The translations under genes and the position numbers were made by a program. A DNA stretch of 6,081 nucleotides from positions 1 to 6,081 of the forward strand of contig JAIRMX010000141.1 of assembly GCA_031258375.1 (NCBI GenBank). The letters run 5' to 3'. The notes under the pieces were generated by a model. That model was not told where the DNA came from and did no database searches. It worked only from the letters and a program-made list of their open reading frames with translations. Below, piece after piece: positions 1 through 5,363 of this stretch. This DNA comes from Elusimicrobiota bacterium (GTDB taxonomy: Bacteria; Elusimicrobiota; Elusimicrobia; Elusimicrobiales; Elusimicrobiaceae). Each line of letters begins with the position of its first letter. Within the stretch, counting starts at the first letter, position 1.

Positions 1-1854
1 CTGCGCCACAACGGGCTGGTAACGGTGGCCACCATCATCGGTGTCGTAATTTTCGGCGTGGCCGCGCCGGACGCTTTGCTCGGGTTCGGGTTTGGCGGAA
101 CTTTAATAGCTTTGTTTATGCGCGTTGGCGGCGGTATTTATACGAAAGCTGCGGACGTGGGCGCGGATCTTGTCGGTAAAGTTGAAGCAGGCATACCCGA
201 AGACGATCCGCGAAATCCGGCCGTAGTTGCCGATCTTGTCGGCGATAATGTCGGCGATTGCGCGGGTATGGCGGCCGATATTTTTGAATCTTATGAGGTT
301 ACCATAGTTTCCGGTTTAATACTAGGCCTTGCGCTTTGGCATTTTACAGGCAGATACGAGTGGATAGTTTACCCCCTCTTAGTTCGCGGTATAGGCGTAT
401 TATGTTCAATAATCGGCACGTACGCCGTAAACGACAAAGGCGGCAAGGGCGACGCTATGAAAGCTATTTTCAAAGGCTATATGACTTCCGCGGTAATATC
501 AATATGTTTATTTGCCGCGCTGGCGTTTTTCTATCTTAAAAATATACCGGGCGGCTGGTGGCGGCCTTTTGCGGCCGTATCAATAGGCGTATTGTTAGCT
601 ATGGCGATTGACAGAATTACCGAACACTTTACGGGAACTACGGGCGCGCCGGTTTTGGAAGTCAAAAAATCTACGGATACCGGCTCCGCCACGACAATAC
701 TAAGCGGTTTTGCCGTTGGATTGGAATCTTCGGTATGGTCGATATTGGTTATTGCCTTTACCATTTTTACGTCGGTACTTATCTTTGGAACCATGGAAGG
801 CTTAAGCGAGGTCGAGAAAGTAAATTTTATTCTTTACGGCGTCGCTATGACCGGCATCGGCATGCTTACTCTTACCGGAAACAATGTGGCAATGGATTCT
901 TTTGGGCCTATTGCCGATAATGCGAACGGCGTAGGCGAAATGTCCTGGCACGGGAAAACCGACGAAGAAACCAAAAAAGCGCGCCAAATTATGGCCGATT
1001 TAGACGGCGTCGGCAATACGACAAAAGCCATCACGAAAGGCGTTGCCATAGGCTCTGCGGTTATTGCCGCCGTTTCGCTTTTCGGCTCGTATATGGTTGA
1101 CGTAAGCAATGTGCAGGCCGCTTTAAATTCCGCTTGGGCAAAAGAAGGTTTAAATCAGACTTTGCATTTACTTAAAGATATAGGCATAATTGTTTCAAAT
1201 CCGGTCGTATTCGTGGGTATGCTTATAGGCGCGGCGGTTCCTTGGCTGTTTTCTTCTTTTGCAATTAACGCGGTGCGCCGCGCGGCTTCGCTTATAGTGC
1301 AGGAAGTTCGCAAACAGTTTAAAACCGGCATCTTGGAAGGAAAGGCTAAACCTAATTATGAAAGCGTTGTTTCAATATCCACTGCGGCGGCGCAAAAAGA
1401 ACTTATTATTCTGGCATTGCTCGGCATAGTTTCCCCCCTTCTCGTAGGGCTTACCTTAGGCGTAGAGGCTTTGGGCGGATTTTTAGCCGGAATTATAGTC
1501 AGCGGGCAACTTTTAGCCGTGTTTATGTCAAATGCGGGCGGCGCGTGGGACAATGCCAAAAAACTTATCGAAGACGAACATTGCGATATCGCCGCAAATA
1601 CCGGCAAAGGCTCGGAGCGTCATAAAGCCAGCGTTGTGGGCGATACCGTAGGAGATCCTTTGAAAGATACGGCGGGCCCGGCGCTTAATCCGATGATTAA
1701 AGTCGTAAATATGGTTTCGGTTATAGTCGCGCCGATTATAGTCACTTATAATAACGAATATACGAAACTTTCTGCCGCCGGCTGGTGCGTTGCGATAGTT
1801 TTGCTTGCGATTTTAAGCTGGGTGATAGTAAAAAGCAAAAAACAGATTGATTAG
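1..1854 (+). CDS. hppA: K+-independent proton-translocating membrane pyrophosphatase, 5'-truncated by window edge
   Basis: Integral membrane pump that couples PPi hydrolysis to ion export, recovering energy from biosynthetic PPi. The frame is open from base 1 with no upstream stop, so the GTG at 25 is not the start. 617 codons are visible. Comparison with the Rhodospirillum enzyme (from memory) suggests roughly 130 residues, about the first three helices, lie outside. Counting from the GTG, the PPi/Mg site is intact: DVGADLVGKVE (44-54), DDPRNPAV (60-67) and DNVGDCAGMAAD (74-85), plus a C-terminal block with GGAWDNAKK, GKGSERHKA, GDTVGDPLKDT and GPALNP. GNTTKAITKG (330-339) has Lys at 334 and Thr at 337, the family signature of K+-independent enzymes. 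All known Na+-pumping members need K+, so proton transport is inferred. A glutamate in GLESS (232-236) could be the gate carboxylate. The gene ends at TAG and is convergent with capA. Family assignment is essentially certain; ion specificity is inferred. Confidence 0.97.
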   Translation: MRHNGLVTVATIIGVVIFGVAAPDALLGFGFGGTLIALFMRVGGGIYTKAADVGADLVGKVEAGIPEDDPRNPAVVADLVGDNVGDCAGMAADIFESYEVTIVSGLILGLALWHFTGRYEWIVYPLLVRGIGVLCSIIGTYAVNDKGGKGDAMKAIFKGYMTSAVISICLFAALAFFYLKNIPGGWWRPFAAVSIGVLLAMAIDRITEHFTGTTGAPVLEVKKSTDTGSATTILSGFAVGLESSVWSILVIAFTIFTSVLIFGTMEGLSEVEKVNFILYGVAMTGIGMLTLTGNNVAMDSFGPIADNANGVGEMSWHGKTDEETKKARQIMADLDGVGNTTKAITKGVAIGSAVIAAVSLFGSYMVDVSNVQAALNSAWAKEGLNQTLHLLKDIGIIVSNPVVFVGMLIGAAVPWLFSSFAINAVRRAASLIVQEVRKQFKTGILEGKAKPNYESVVSISTAAAQKELIILALLGIVSPLLVGLTLGVEALGGFLAGIIVSGQLLAVFMSNAGGAWDNAKKLIEDEHCDIAANTGKGSERHKASVVGDTVGDPLKDTAGPALNPMIKVVNMVSVIVAPIIVTYNNEYTKLSAAGWCVAIVLLAILSWVIVKSKKQID

Positions 1855-1895
1855 TTTAAGCATGGTTCGTAAAATATTCGCCTAAGAATCTGTAA

Positions 1896-1931
1896 AAATC
1901 CGCTTCTCTTTTTTATGAGAGAAGCGGATTT
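1896..1931. terminator. Hairpin terminator between convergent hppA and capA-like genes
   Basis: A perfect 14-bp inverted repeat, aaatccgcttctct (1896-1909) and agagaagcggattt (1918-1931), encloses an 8-base loop, and a further G-U pair can close inside it. Read on the minus strand, the stem runs into five T residues, a good intrinsic terminator for the capA-like gene that ends at 1965. Read on the plus strand, only three T follow the GC part, so it would serve hppA less well. Its place between two converging genes fits a bidirectional role. No gene is visible in the rest of the 1855-1964 spacer. Confidence 0.85.
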
Positions 1932-1964
1932 CTCAACAAATCAATTCTCTACAAACTTGCAATC

Positions 1965-2999
1965 TTAAATTATTTTAGCGTTTGATATGTTTTTGTCGGT
2001 TAAATATTTTGTCGTATCTAACGGCGTCGGCTGATAGTTGTTGCGGCTTTCTAAGGAGGATATTTTTATCGGAATTTCGTCAATTTTAACAATTTTTCCC
2101 CCTTGCAGGAAGACTTGTATTACAAGCGCGTTTTTGTCTTTTGGGTTTTTATTCCCGCCGAAGAGAAAATTACCTAATCCGTAATATATCGGCGCGTTTT
2201 TATAAACTTCGCCGTCCTGGCGAACATGAGCGTGATGTCCCACGATAAGATTGCTGCCTAAATCTACCGCCAATTTAGCGAGCTTTTCCTGCAAATCGTT
2301 ATGAACGTATTGATGTTCTTCCCCCCAATGGAACACGGAAACTATAAAATCGCATTTGTCTTTAAATTTGTTTAGATGGGATTTAATCATTGCGCTGTCG
2401 CGTTGCCAACTCCACCCTTTTACGCCGTGAAAGCACAGCCGCGAACCTTTAATTTCCTTTATTAACACGTCTTGTAAACCGAAATATTCTATGTTTGCTT
2501 CCGTAAGCGCGGCCTTTGTGTCTTTGTAGCCCTGTTCTCCAAAATCATAAGTGTGGTTGTTGGCAAGATTTACCATTTCCACACTCGCCGCGCCGAGTAT
2601 TTTCAGATATTTTTTCGGAGCTTTAAAACGGAAAGGCTTTTCTTTTCCGTTTGTCTCTTCAGTTATGGTGCCTTCAAAGTTAAGGATTGTAATATCGTCG
2701 CTTTCAAACAAAGGCTTCATATTTTTGAGGAAATAAGAAACGTCGCCTTTTACCTGTTCGTACTGCCAGCTGAAAGTCATACCCTCGGCGCCAATGTATT
2801 CGCCCAAAGTGGTATCGCCGGCAAAAGTTAAAGTTATAACGGGCTGTTCTTCGGCTGACGGTTGAACTACCGCGGCATGGGAAGGGAAATTATCGGGTGC
2901 GGACGGCGTTGGGGGACGACTAACGCGACGCGCGGTACCCGAGCAGGCGGAGAACAAAGCTGCAAATAATAAAACAGACGATAATTTCAAAAAATCCAT
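1965..2999 (-). CDS. CapA-family (PGA_cap) metallophosphatase-like lipoprotein
   Basis: Predicted exported lipoprotein of 344 residues with a CapA/PgsA-type domain, a calcineurin-like metallophosphoesterase fold best known from poly-gamma-glutamate capsule synthesis. Residues 1-18 form a signal peptide ending in FSAC, with lipidated Cys19. Ser at +2 would favour outer-membrane sorting under the enterobacterial rule. A Pro/Ser-rich linker (about 27-50) leads to the domain, whose motifs appear in order: GDTTLG (61-66), NFEG (107-110), ANNHTYDFG (146-154), HWGEE (224-228), GHHAHV (254-259) and GLGNFLF (274-280). The probable metal-binding Asp, Asn and His residues are all present. No capB or capC partner is nearby, so a capsule role cannot be claimed; many CapA-like proteins occur alone and are uncharacterised. 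No Shine-Dalgarno precedes the ATG. A TTG at codon 4 would give a typical MKLSS-type lipoprotein start but also lacks one. Family call is strong; function is unknown. Confidence 0.9.
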   Translation of the reverse strand: MDFLKLSSVLLFAALFSACSGTARRVSRPPTPSAPDNFPSHAAVVQPSAEEQPVITLTFAGDTTLGEYIGAEGMTFSWQYEQVKGDVSYFLKNMKPLFESDDITILNFEGTITEETNGKEKPFRFKAPKKYLKILGAASVEMVNLANNHTYDFGEQGYKDTKAALTEANIEYFGLQDVLIKEIKGSRLCFHGVKGWSWQRDSAMIKSHLNKFKDKCDFIVSVFHWGEEHQYVHNDLQEKLAKLAVDLGSNLIVGHHAHVRQDGEVYKNAPIYYGLGNFLFGGNKNPKDKNALVIQVFLQGGKIVKIDEIPIKISSLESRNNYQPTPLDTTKYLTDKNISNAKII

Positions 3000-3041
3000 A
3001 TTTATAAGAACAAAATTTTGTTTTCAAACGATAATTTATCG
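3000..3041 (-). promoter_or_regulatory. AT-rich leader of the capA-like gene with two palindromes
   Basis: Directly upstream of the capA-like start lie two perfect palindromes: AACAAAATTTTGTT (3009-3022) and CGATAA-T-TTATCG (3029-3041, single central base). On the minus strand a TTGAAA and a TATAAA lie 15 bases apart, but the TATAAA ends one base before the ATG, so a transcript from it would start inside codon 2. No Shine-Dalgarno is visible. The palindromes could be operator half-sites or simply AT-rich chance; a regulatory role is an inference. Confidence 0.35.
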
Positions 3042-3043
3042 GC

Positions 3044-3073
3044 AAAAAACCCCCGCTAAAGCAGGGGGTTTTT
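3044..3073 (-). terminator. Intrinsic terminator of the OmpA-like gene
   Basis: Ten paired bases, AAAAACCCCC (3045-3054) with GGGGGTTTTT (3064-3073), plus an inner GC/GC pair past a bulged A, close a four-base loop at 3057-3060. On the minus strand the G-rich arm is followed by six T, the classic rho-independent form. It begins about 18 bases past the stop codon of the OmpA-like gene and ends before the capA leader, so it should separate the two transcripts. Confidence 0.93.
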
Positions 3074-3091
3074 GTCATGATAATTTGCTTA

Positions 3092-3748
3092 TTAATCGCC
3101 GCCTCCGTATTGCGCTATAAGGTCCTTATTCGTACTGATTTGTAATTCTACGCGGCGATTTTTTGCACGGCCGGCTTCGGTTGAATTATCCGCGATTGGA
3201 TTTGCCGGGCCATAACCCGCATAGGTTAAGCCTGCGGTTTTAAGGCCTTGTGCTAAAGCATAATCGTAAACGGCCTTTGCGCGGGCAACGGAAAGGGCGT
3301 TATTAGCTGCAACAGATCCCGTGCTGTCCGTGTGGCCTTCAATCTTTATAATATTGGCCGGATATTTTTTTAGAACTCTGTTTAAATCCGTCAGAGTTTT
3401 TTGCGCTTGAACGGACAAATTGGATTTGCCGGTTTCAAACAAAATCTCGCCTTTTAGGACGATTTCAATACCTTTATCCGTTTTTGTCACGGTGGCGATT
3501 TTTGCAAGTTCTTTAGCTTGTTTGTCGTAATAATTGCCGATTAAGCCGCCGGCAGTCGCGCCTGCAAGCCCGCCGACTATTGCGCCGGTGCTTGACTTGC
3601 CGCCGGTATTATGCGCGATAATTGCTCCGGTTACGGCGCCTACGGCCGCGCCTGCACCCGCGCCGATTGCAGTTTTAGCGCCCGGCGACGTGCATGCGGA
3701 CAAAACGACTGCAGCAGCAACTATACTGATTAATACTGATTGTTTCAT
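3092..3748 (-). CDS. Glycine-zipper/OmpA-domain lipoprotein (YiaD-like)
   Basis: Predicted outer-membrane lipoprotein of 218 residues that should tether the membrane to peptidoglycan. The signal peptide ends in the lipobox LSAC with Cys19; Thr at +2 fits outer-membrane sorting. Residues about 25-72 are a glycine-zipper segment rich in GA and GG repeats, able to insert in or oligomerise at the membrane. After a short Lys-rich linker, an OmpA C-terminal domain spans about 91-205: ILFETGKSNL (102-111), EGHTD (137-141), ALSVARAKAV (151-160), GYGPANP (178-184) and NRRVE (197-201). Asp141 and Arg156 match the pair that binds diaminopimelate in E. coli OmpA. The architecture is that of E. coli YiaD. 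I chose the ATG at 3748 over an in-frame ATG at 3781 because AAGGAG lies 10 bases before it and the signal peptide begins there. It is the last gene of the probable aldolase unit and is followed by a strong terminator. Confidence 0.93.
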   Translation of the reverse strand: MKQSVLISIVAAAVVLSACTSPGAKTAIGAGAGAAVGAVTGAIIAHNTGGKSSTGAIVGGLAGATAGGLIGNYYDKQAKELAKIATVTKTDKGIEIVLKGEILFETGKSNLSVQAQKTLTDLNRVLKKYPANIIKIEGHTDSTGSVAANNALSVARAKAVYDYALAQGLKTAGLTYAGYGPANPIADNSTEAGRAKNRRVELQISTNKDLIAQYGGGD

Positions 3749-3758
3749 TTTTATTGAA

Positions 3759-3764
3759 CTCCTT
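3759..3764 (-). promoter_or_regulatory. Ribosome binding site fixing the OmpA-like start
   Basis: AAGGAG on the minus strand, 10 bases before the ATG at 3748. It lies inside the extension that would be coding if the ATG at 3781 were used, and so decides for the shorter protein with a standard lipoprotein signal. Confidence 0.8.
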
Positions 3765-3793
3765 TTTAGAATATTTTGCAAGGCGAATAATTA

Positions 3794-4186
3794 TCATTTT
3801 TTATTTTTTTTATTTTTTTCCACCTCTTTCGCTATTGTAGACATACTTGGCGAATCTTGTTTTTTATCGGCATCTTCGTTTTTAGCAGGAGTTATCCCGG
3901 AAGAAGACGCACCCATTTTTTCCGATTTGCCCGGCTGAGCGGCATTTGGCGTCGTTGAGGTTTTTCCGCCGGCGGAACCTTGTTGCGGTAAATTATTTTG
4001 CGGAGCAGCGGCTTTTTTTGTAGCAGTGGCAGTGGCAGTTGTAGTCAATTTCTTATCTGTGGTCGTAGTTACAGCAGTTTTTCCTGTTTCGCCATTTTTG
4101 TCGGACTTACTTTTTAATATAAAATACGCGTTTGCCGAAGTCGCAGCAAATAAGGCCAGCGTTAAAATAATTAGTACTATTTTCAT
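3794..4186 (-). CDS. Hypothetical membrane-anchored or secreted Thr/Ala/Lys-rich low-complexity protein
   Basis: Unrecognised 130-residue protein. Residues 1-24 are one hydrophobic stretch after a single Lys. It could be a signal peptide cut after SANA (17-20) or, since YFIL continues the hydrophobic run, an uncleaved anchor. The rest looks disordered and lacks a visible fold: Thr-rich at 38-56 with an alternating Thr-Ala tract (ATATAT at 51-56), then Ala/Pro/Gln/Gly/Ser-rich, ending in the very basic tail KNKKNKK. There is no cysteine. Coding is supported by an AAGGAGG site 7 bases before the ATG, the export-like N-terminus and tight placement between aldolase (39 bases) and the OmpA-like gene (45 bases). 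Export and the neighbouring peptidoglycan-binding lipoprotein suggest an envelope role, perhaps with the basic tail touching peptidoglycan or other anionic polymers, but this is speculation. The tail is encoded by runs of A7, A8 and A6. Real gene: likely; function: unknown. Confidence 0.8.
   Translation of the reverse strand: MKIVLIILTLALFAATSANAYFILKSKSDKNGETGKTAVTTTTDKKLTTTATATATKKAAAPQNNLPQQGSAGGKTSTTPNAAQPGKSEKMGASSSGITPAKNEDADKKQDSPSMSTIAKEVEKNKKNKK
4022..4045 (-). repeat. Short hexanucleotide tandem repeat inside the small gene
   Basis: Four consecutive six-base units on the plus strand (agcagt, ggcagt, ggcagt, tgtagt), of which the middle two are identical and the outer two differ by one or two bases. 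On the coding strand they specify the Thr-Ala alternation of the low-complexity protein. The unit is a multiple of three, so gain or loss of a copy would change length without breaking the frame. Confidence 0.6.
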
Positions 4187-4225
4187 AATATTTCCTCCTT
4201 TTTATTTATCAAGCATTTCCCTTGA

Positions 4226-5200
4226 TTAATATCTTCCGGCAGAGCCAAGCACGTTTTCATTTTTATTTTTATACATAGCGATAAGGTCGGCTCTTGCCGG
4301 GCCTAAGTATTTGCGCGGGTCAAACTCGGACGGTTTTTCTGCGAAAACTTTGCGTATTGCGGCCGTCATTACAAGCCTGCCGTCGGAATCGACATTTATT
4401 TTACAAACCGCGCTTTTGGCGGCTTTACGCAGCTGTTCTGCCGGCACGCCGACTGCGTTTTCAAGTTTTCCGCCGTATTTGTTTATAGCCGCAACCGCGT
4501 CTTGGTCCACGCTGGAAGCGCCGTGTAAAACAATAGGAAATCCCGGCAGACGTTTTGAAACCTCTTCCAAAATATCAAAGCGCAGCGGCGGAACGTCTTC
4601 GCCGGGCTTGACTTTAAATTTATACGCTCCATGGCTTGTGCCTATGGATATTGCAAGCGAATCTACGCCGGTTCTATTTACAAAATCTTCTACTTGAGCG
4701 GGATCCGTATACGTATGATGTTCGGCGGAGACTTCGTCTTCAATGCCGGCTAAAACTCCAAGTTCCCCCTCTACGGTCACGTCGTGCTGACGAGCGTACT
4801 CGACGACTTTGCGGGTTAAAGCGATATTTTCTTCATAAGGAAGATGCGAGCCGTCTATCATAACGGAGGAGAAGCCGGATTCGATACAACTTTTGCAAAG
4901 TTCGAAAGAATCGCCGTGGTCCAAATGCAAAGCTACGGGAACAGGCGCGCCCATTTCTTTCATCATTTCAATCGCGCCGCGTCCCATCCAGCGTAAAAGA
5001 GTTGCGTTTGCGTAGTCTCTTGCGCCTTTTGAAACCTGCAAAATTACGGGCGAGCGCGATTCTTGGCACGCGGTTATAATTGCCTGCAATTGTTCCATAT
5101 TGTTGAAGTTATACGCCGGAACGGCAAAGCCTTCTTTCATAGCTTTTGCAAACATTTCTTTGGTATTTACAAATCCGAGTTCTTTATAAGAGACCGCCAT
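4226..5200 (-). CDS. fba: Class II fructose-bisphosphate aldolase
   Basis: Cytoplasmic, metal-dependent enzyme that reversibly splits fructose 1,6-bisphosphate into dihydroxyacetone phosphate and glyceraldehyde 3-phosphate in glycolysis and gluconeogenesis. The protein has 324 residues, a usual length for the family. Key sites in order: YNFNN (30-34); HLDHGD (92-97) with the catalytic Asp94 and metal ligand His95; MIDGSH (114-119); VEGELG (143-148); GTSHGAYK (187-194) with metal ligand His190; LHGASS (225-230) with metal ligand His226; and NVDSDGR near 270, which binds substrate phosphate. The C-terminal NVLGSAGRY is typical of the family. The ATG at 5200 has GGAGG 7 bases upstream. A well-formed promoter lies in the spacer shared with the divergent pyruvate oxidoreductase gene. 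The two genes downstream follow closely with no terminator, so aldolase appears to lead a three-gene unit. A related tagatose- or other ketose-bisphosphate specificity is less likely given the close match to aldolase motifs. Confidence 0.96.
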   Translation of the reverse strand: MAVSYKELGFVNTKEMFAKAMKEGFAVPAYNFNNMEQLQAIITACQESRSPVILQVSKGARDYANATLLRWMGRGAIEMMKEMGAPVPVALHLDHGDSFELCKSCIESGFSSVMIDGSHLPYEENIALTRKVVEYARQHDVTVEGELGVLAGIEDEVSAEHHTYTDPAQVEDFVNRTGVDSLAISIGTSHGAYKFKVKPGEDVPPLRFDILEEVSKRLPGFPIVLHGASSVDQDAVAAINKYGGKLENAVGVPAEQLRKAAKSAVCKINVDSDGRLVMTAAIRKVFAEKPSEFDPRKYLGPARADLIAMYKNKNENVLGSAGRY

Positions 5201-5237
5201 AAAAATTCCTCCATATATTTATCATCCGTCTAAATTT

Positions 5238-5267
5238 ATTATATAACTTTTATATACTATCTTGCAA
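5238..5267 (-). promoter_or_regulatory. Sigma70-type promoter of the aldolase unit
   Basis: Read on the minus strand, TTGCAA (5262-5267) and a consensus TATAAT (5238-5243) are separated by 18 bases. Transcription would start near 5231, giving a leader of about 30 bases before the ATG at 5200 that includes the GGAGG at 5208-5212. The match to consensus is good, but the region is AT-rich and the start site is untested. Confidence 0.7.
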
Positions 5268-5279
5268 TCAAAAAGCTAA

Positions 5280-5308
5280 TTGCTCATTTTTCATTAAAGT
5301 TATATAAT
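5280..5308 (+). promoter_or_regulatory. Sigma70-type promoter of the pyruvate oxidoreductase gene
   Basis: TTGCTC (5280-5285) and TATAAT (5303-5308) are separated by 17 bases; transcription would start near 5315, leaving a leader of about 50 bases. A second TATAAT at 5325-5330 has no recognisable -35 at the right distance. The -35 boxes of this promoter and the aldolase promoter are only 12 bases apart and back to back, so two polymerases could hardly bind together. Confidence 0.65.
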
Positions 5309-5363
5309 ATAAACAAGACTTTAATATAATCTGAACTACAAACAAACTCAAGGAGACTAAATA

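Larger units (their letters stand above)
5237..5309. repeat. 14-base perfect inverted repeat carrying both divergent -10 elements
   Basis: The arm at 5237-5250 (tattatataacttt) is the exact reverse complement of the arm at 5296-5309 (aaagttatataata), with 45 bases between. Each arm contains a TATAAT facing its own gene: aldolase to the left, pyruvate oxidoreductase to the right. The two promoters therefore share the sequence from about -18 through the -10 box. This may reflect a common regulator or a common extended -10 preference. Confidence 0.8.

Noticed and set aside
25..27. GTG at 25 as the true start of hppA
   Set aside because: The frame is open to base 1 and the protein would lack roughly the first three helices of the family; it is an internal valine codon.
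2553..2831. Plus-strand open frames opposite the capA-like gene
   Set aside because: They overlap conserved CapA motif coding, and I see no promoter, ribosome site or protein family signal.
3749..3781. Longer start of the OmpA-like gene at the ATG at 3781, adding 11 residues
   Set aside because: The AAGGAG at 3759-3764 lies inside this extension and the lipoprotein signal begins at 3748; the added residues would place charges before a standard signal peptide.
3534..3938. Plus-strand open frame of 134 codons opposite the OmpA-like gene and the small gene
   Set aside because: Its Pro/Ala-rich sequence is the reverse reading of the glycine-zipper codons, and it spans two minus-strand genes that have their own ribosome sites.
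4208..4226. Inverted repeat atcaag/cttgat next to the aldolase stop codon as a terminator
   Set aside because: The stem is only six AT-rich pairs and no T run follows on the minus strand; it is too weak to separate aldolase from the next gene.
4311..4697. Plus-strand open frame of 128 codons opposite aldolase
   Set aside because: It is the antisense shadow of a conserved aldolase gene, with no ribosome site or recognisable protein features.
5325..5330. Second TATAAT before nifJ as a separate promoter
   Set aside because: No acceptable -35 box lies 16-19 bases upstream; the spacer is AT-rich, so the hexamer is expected by chance.
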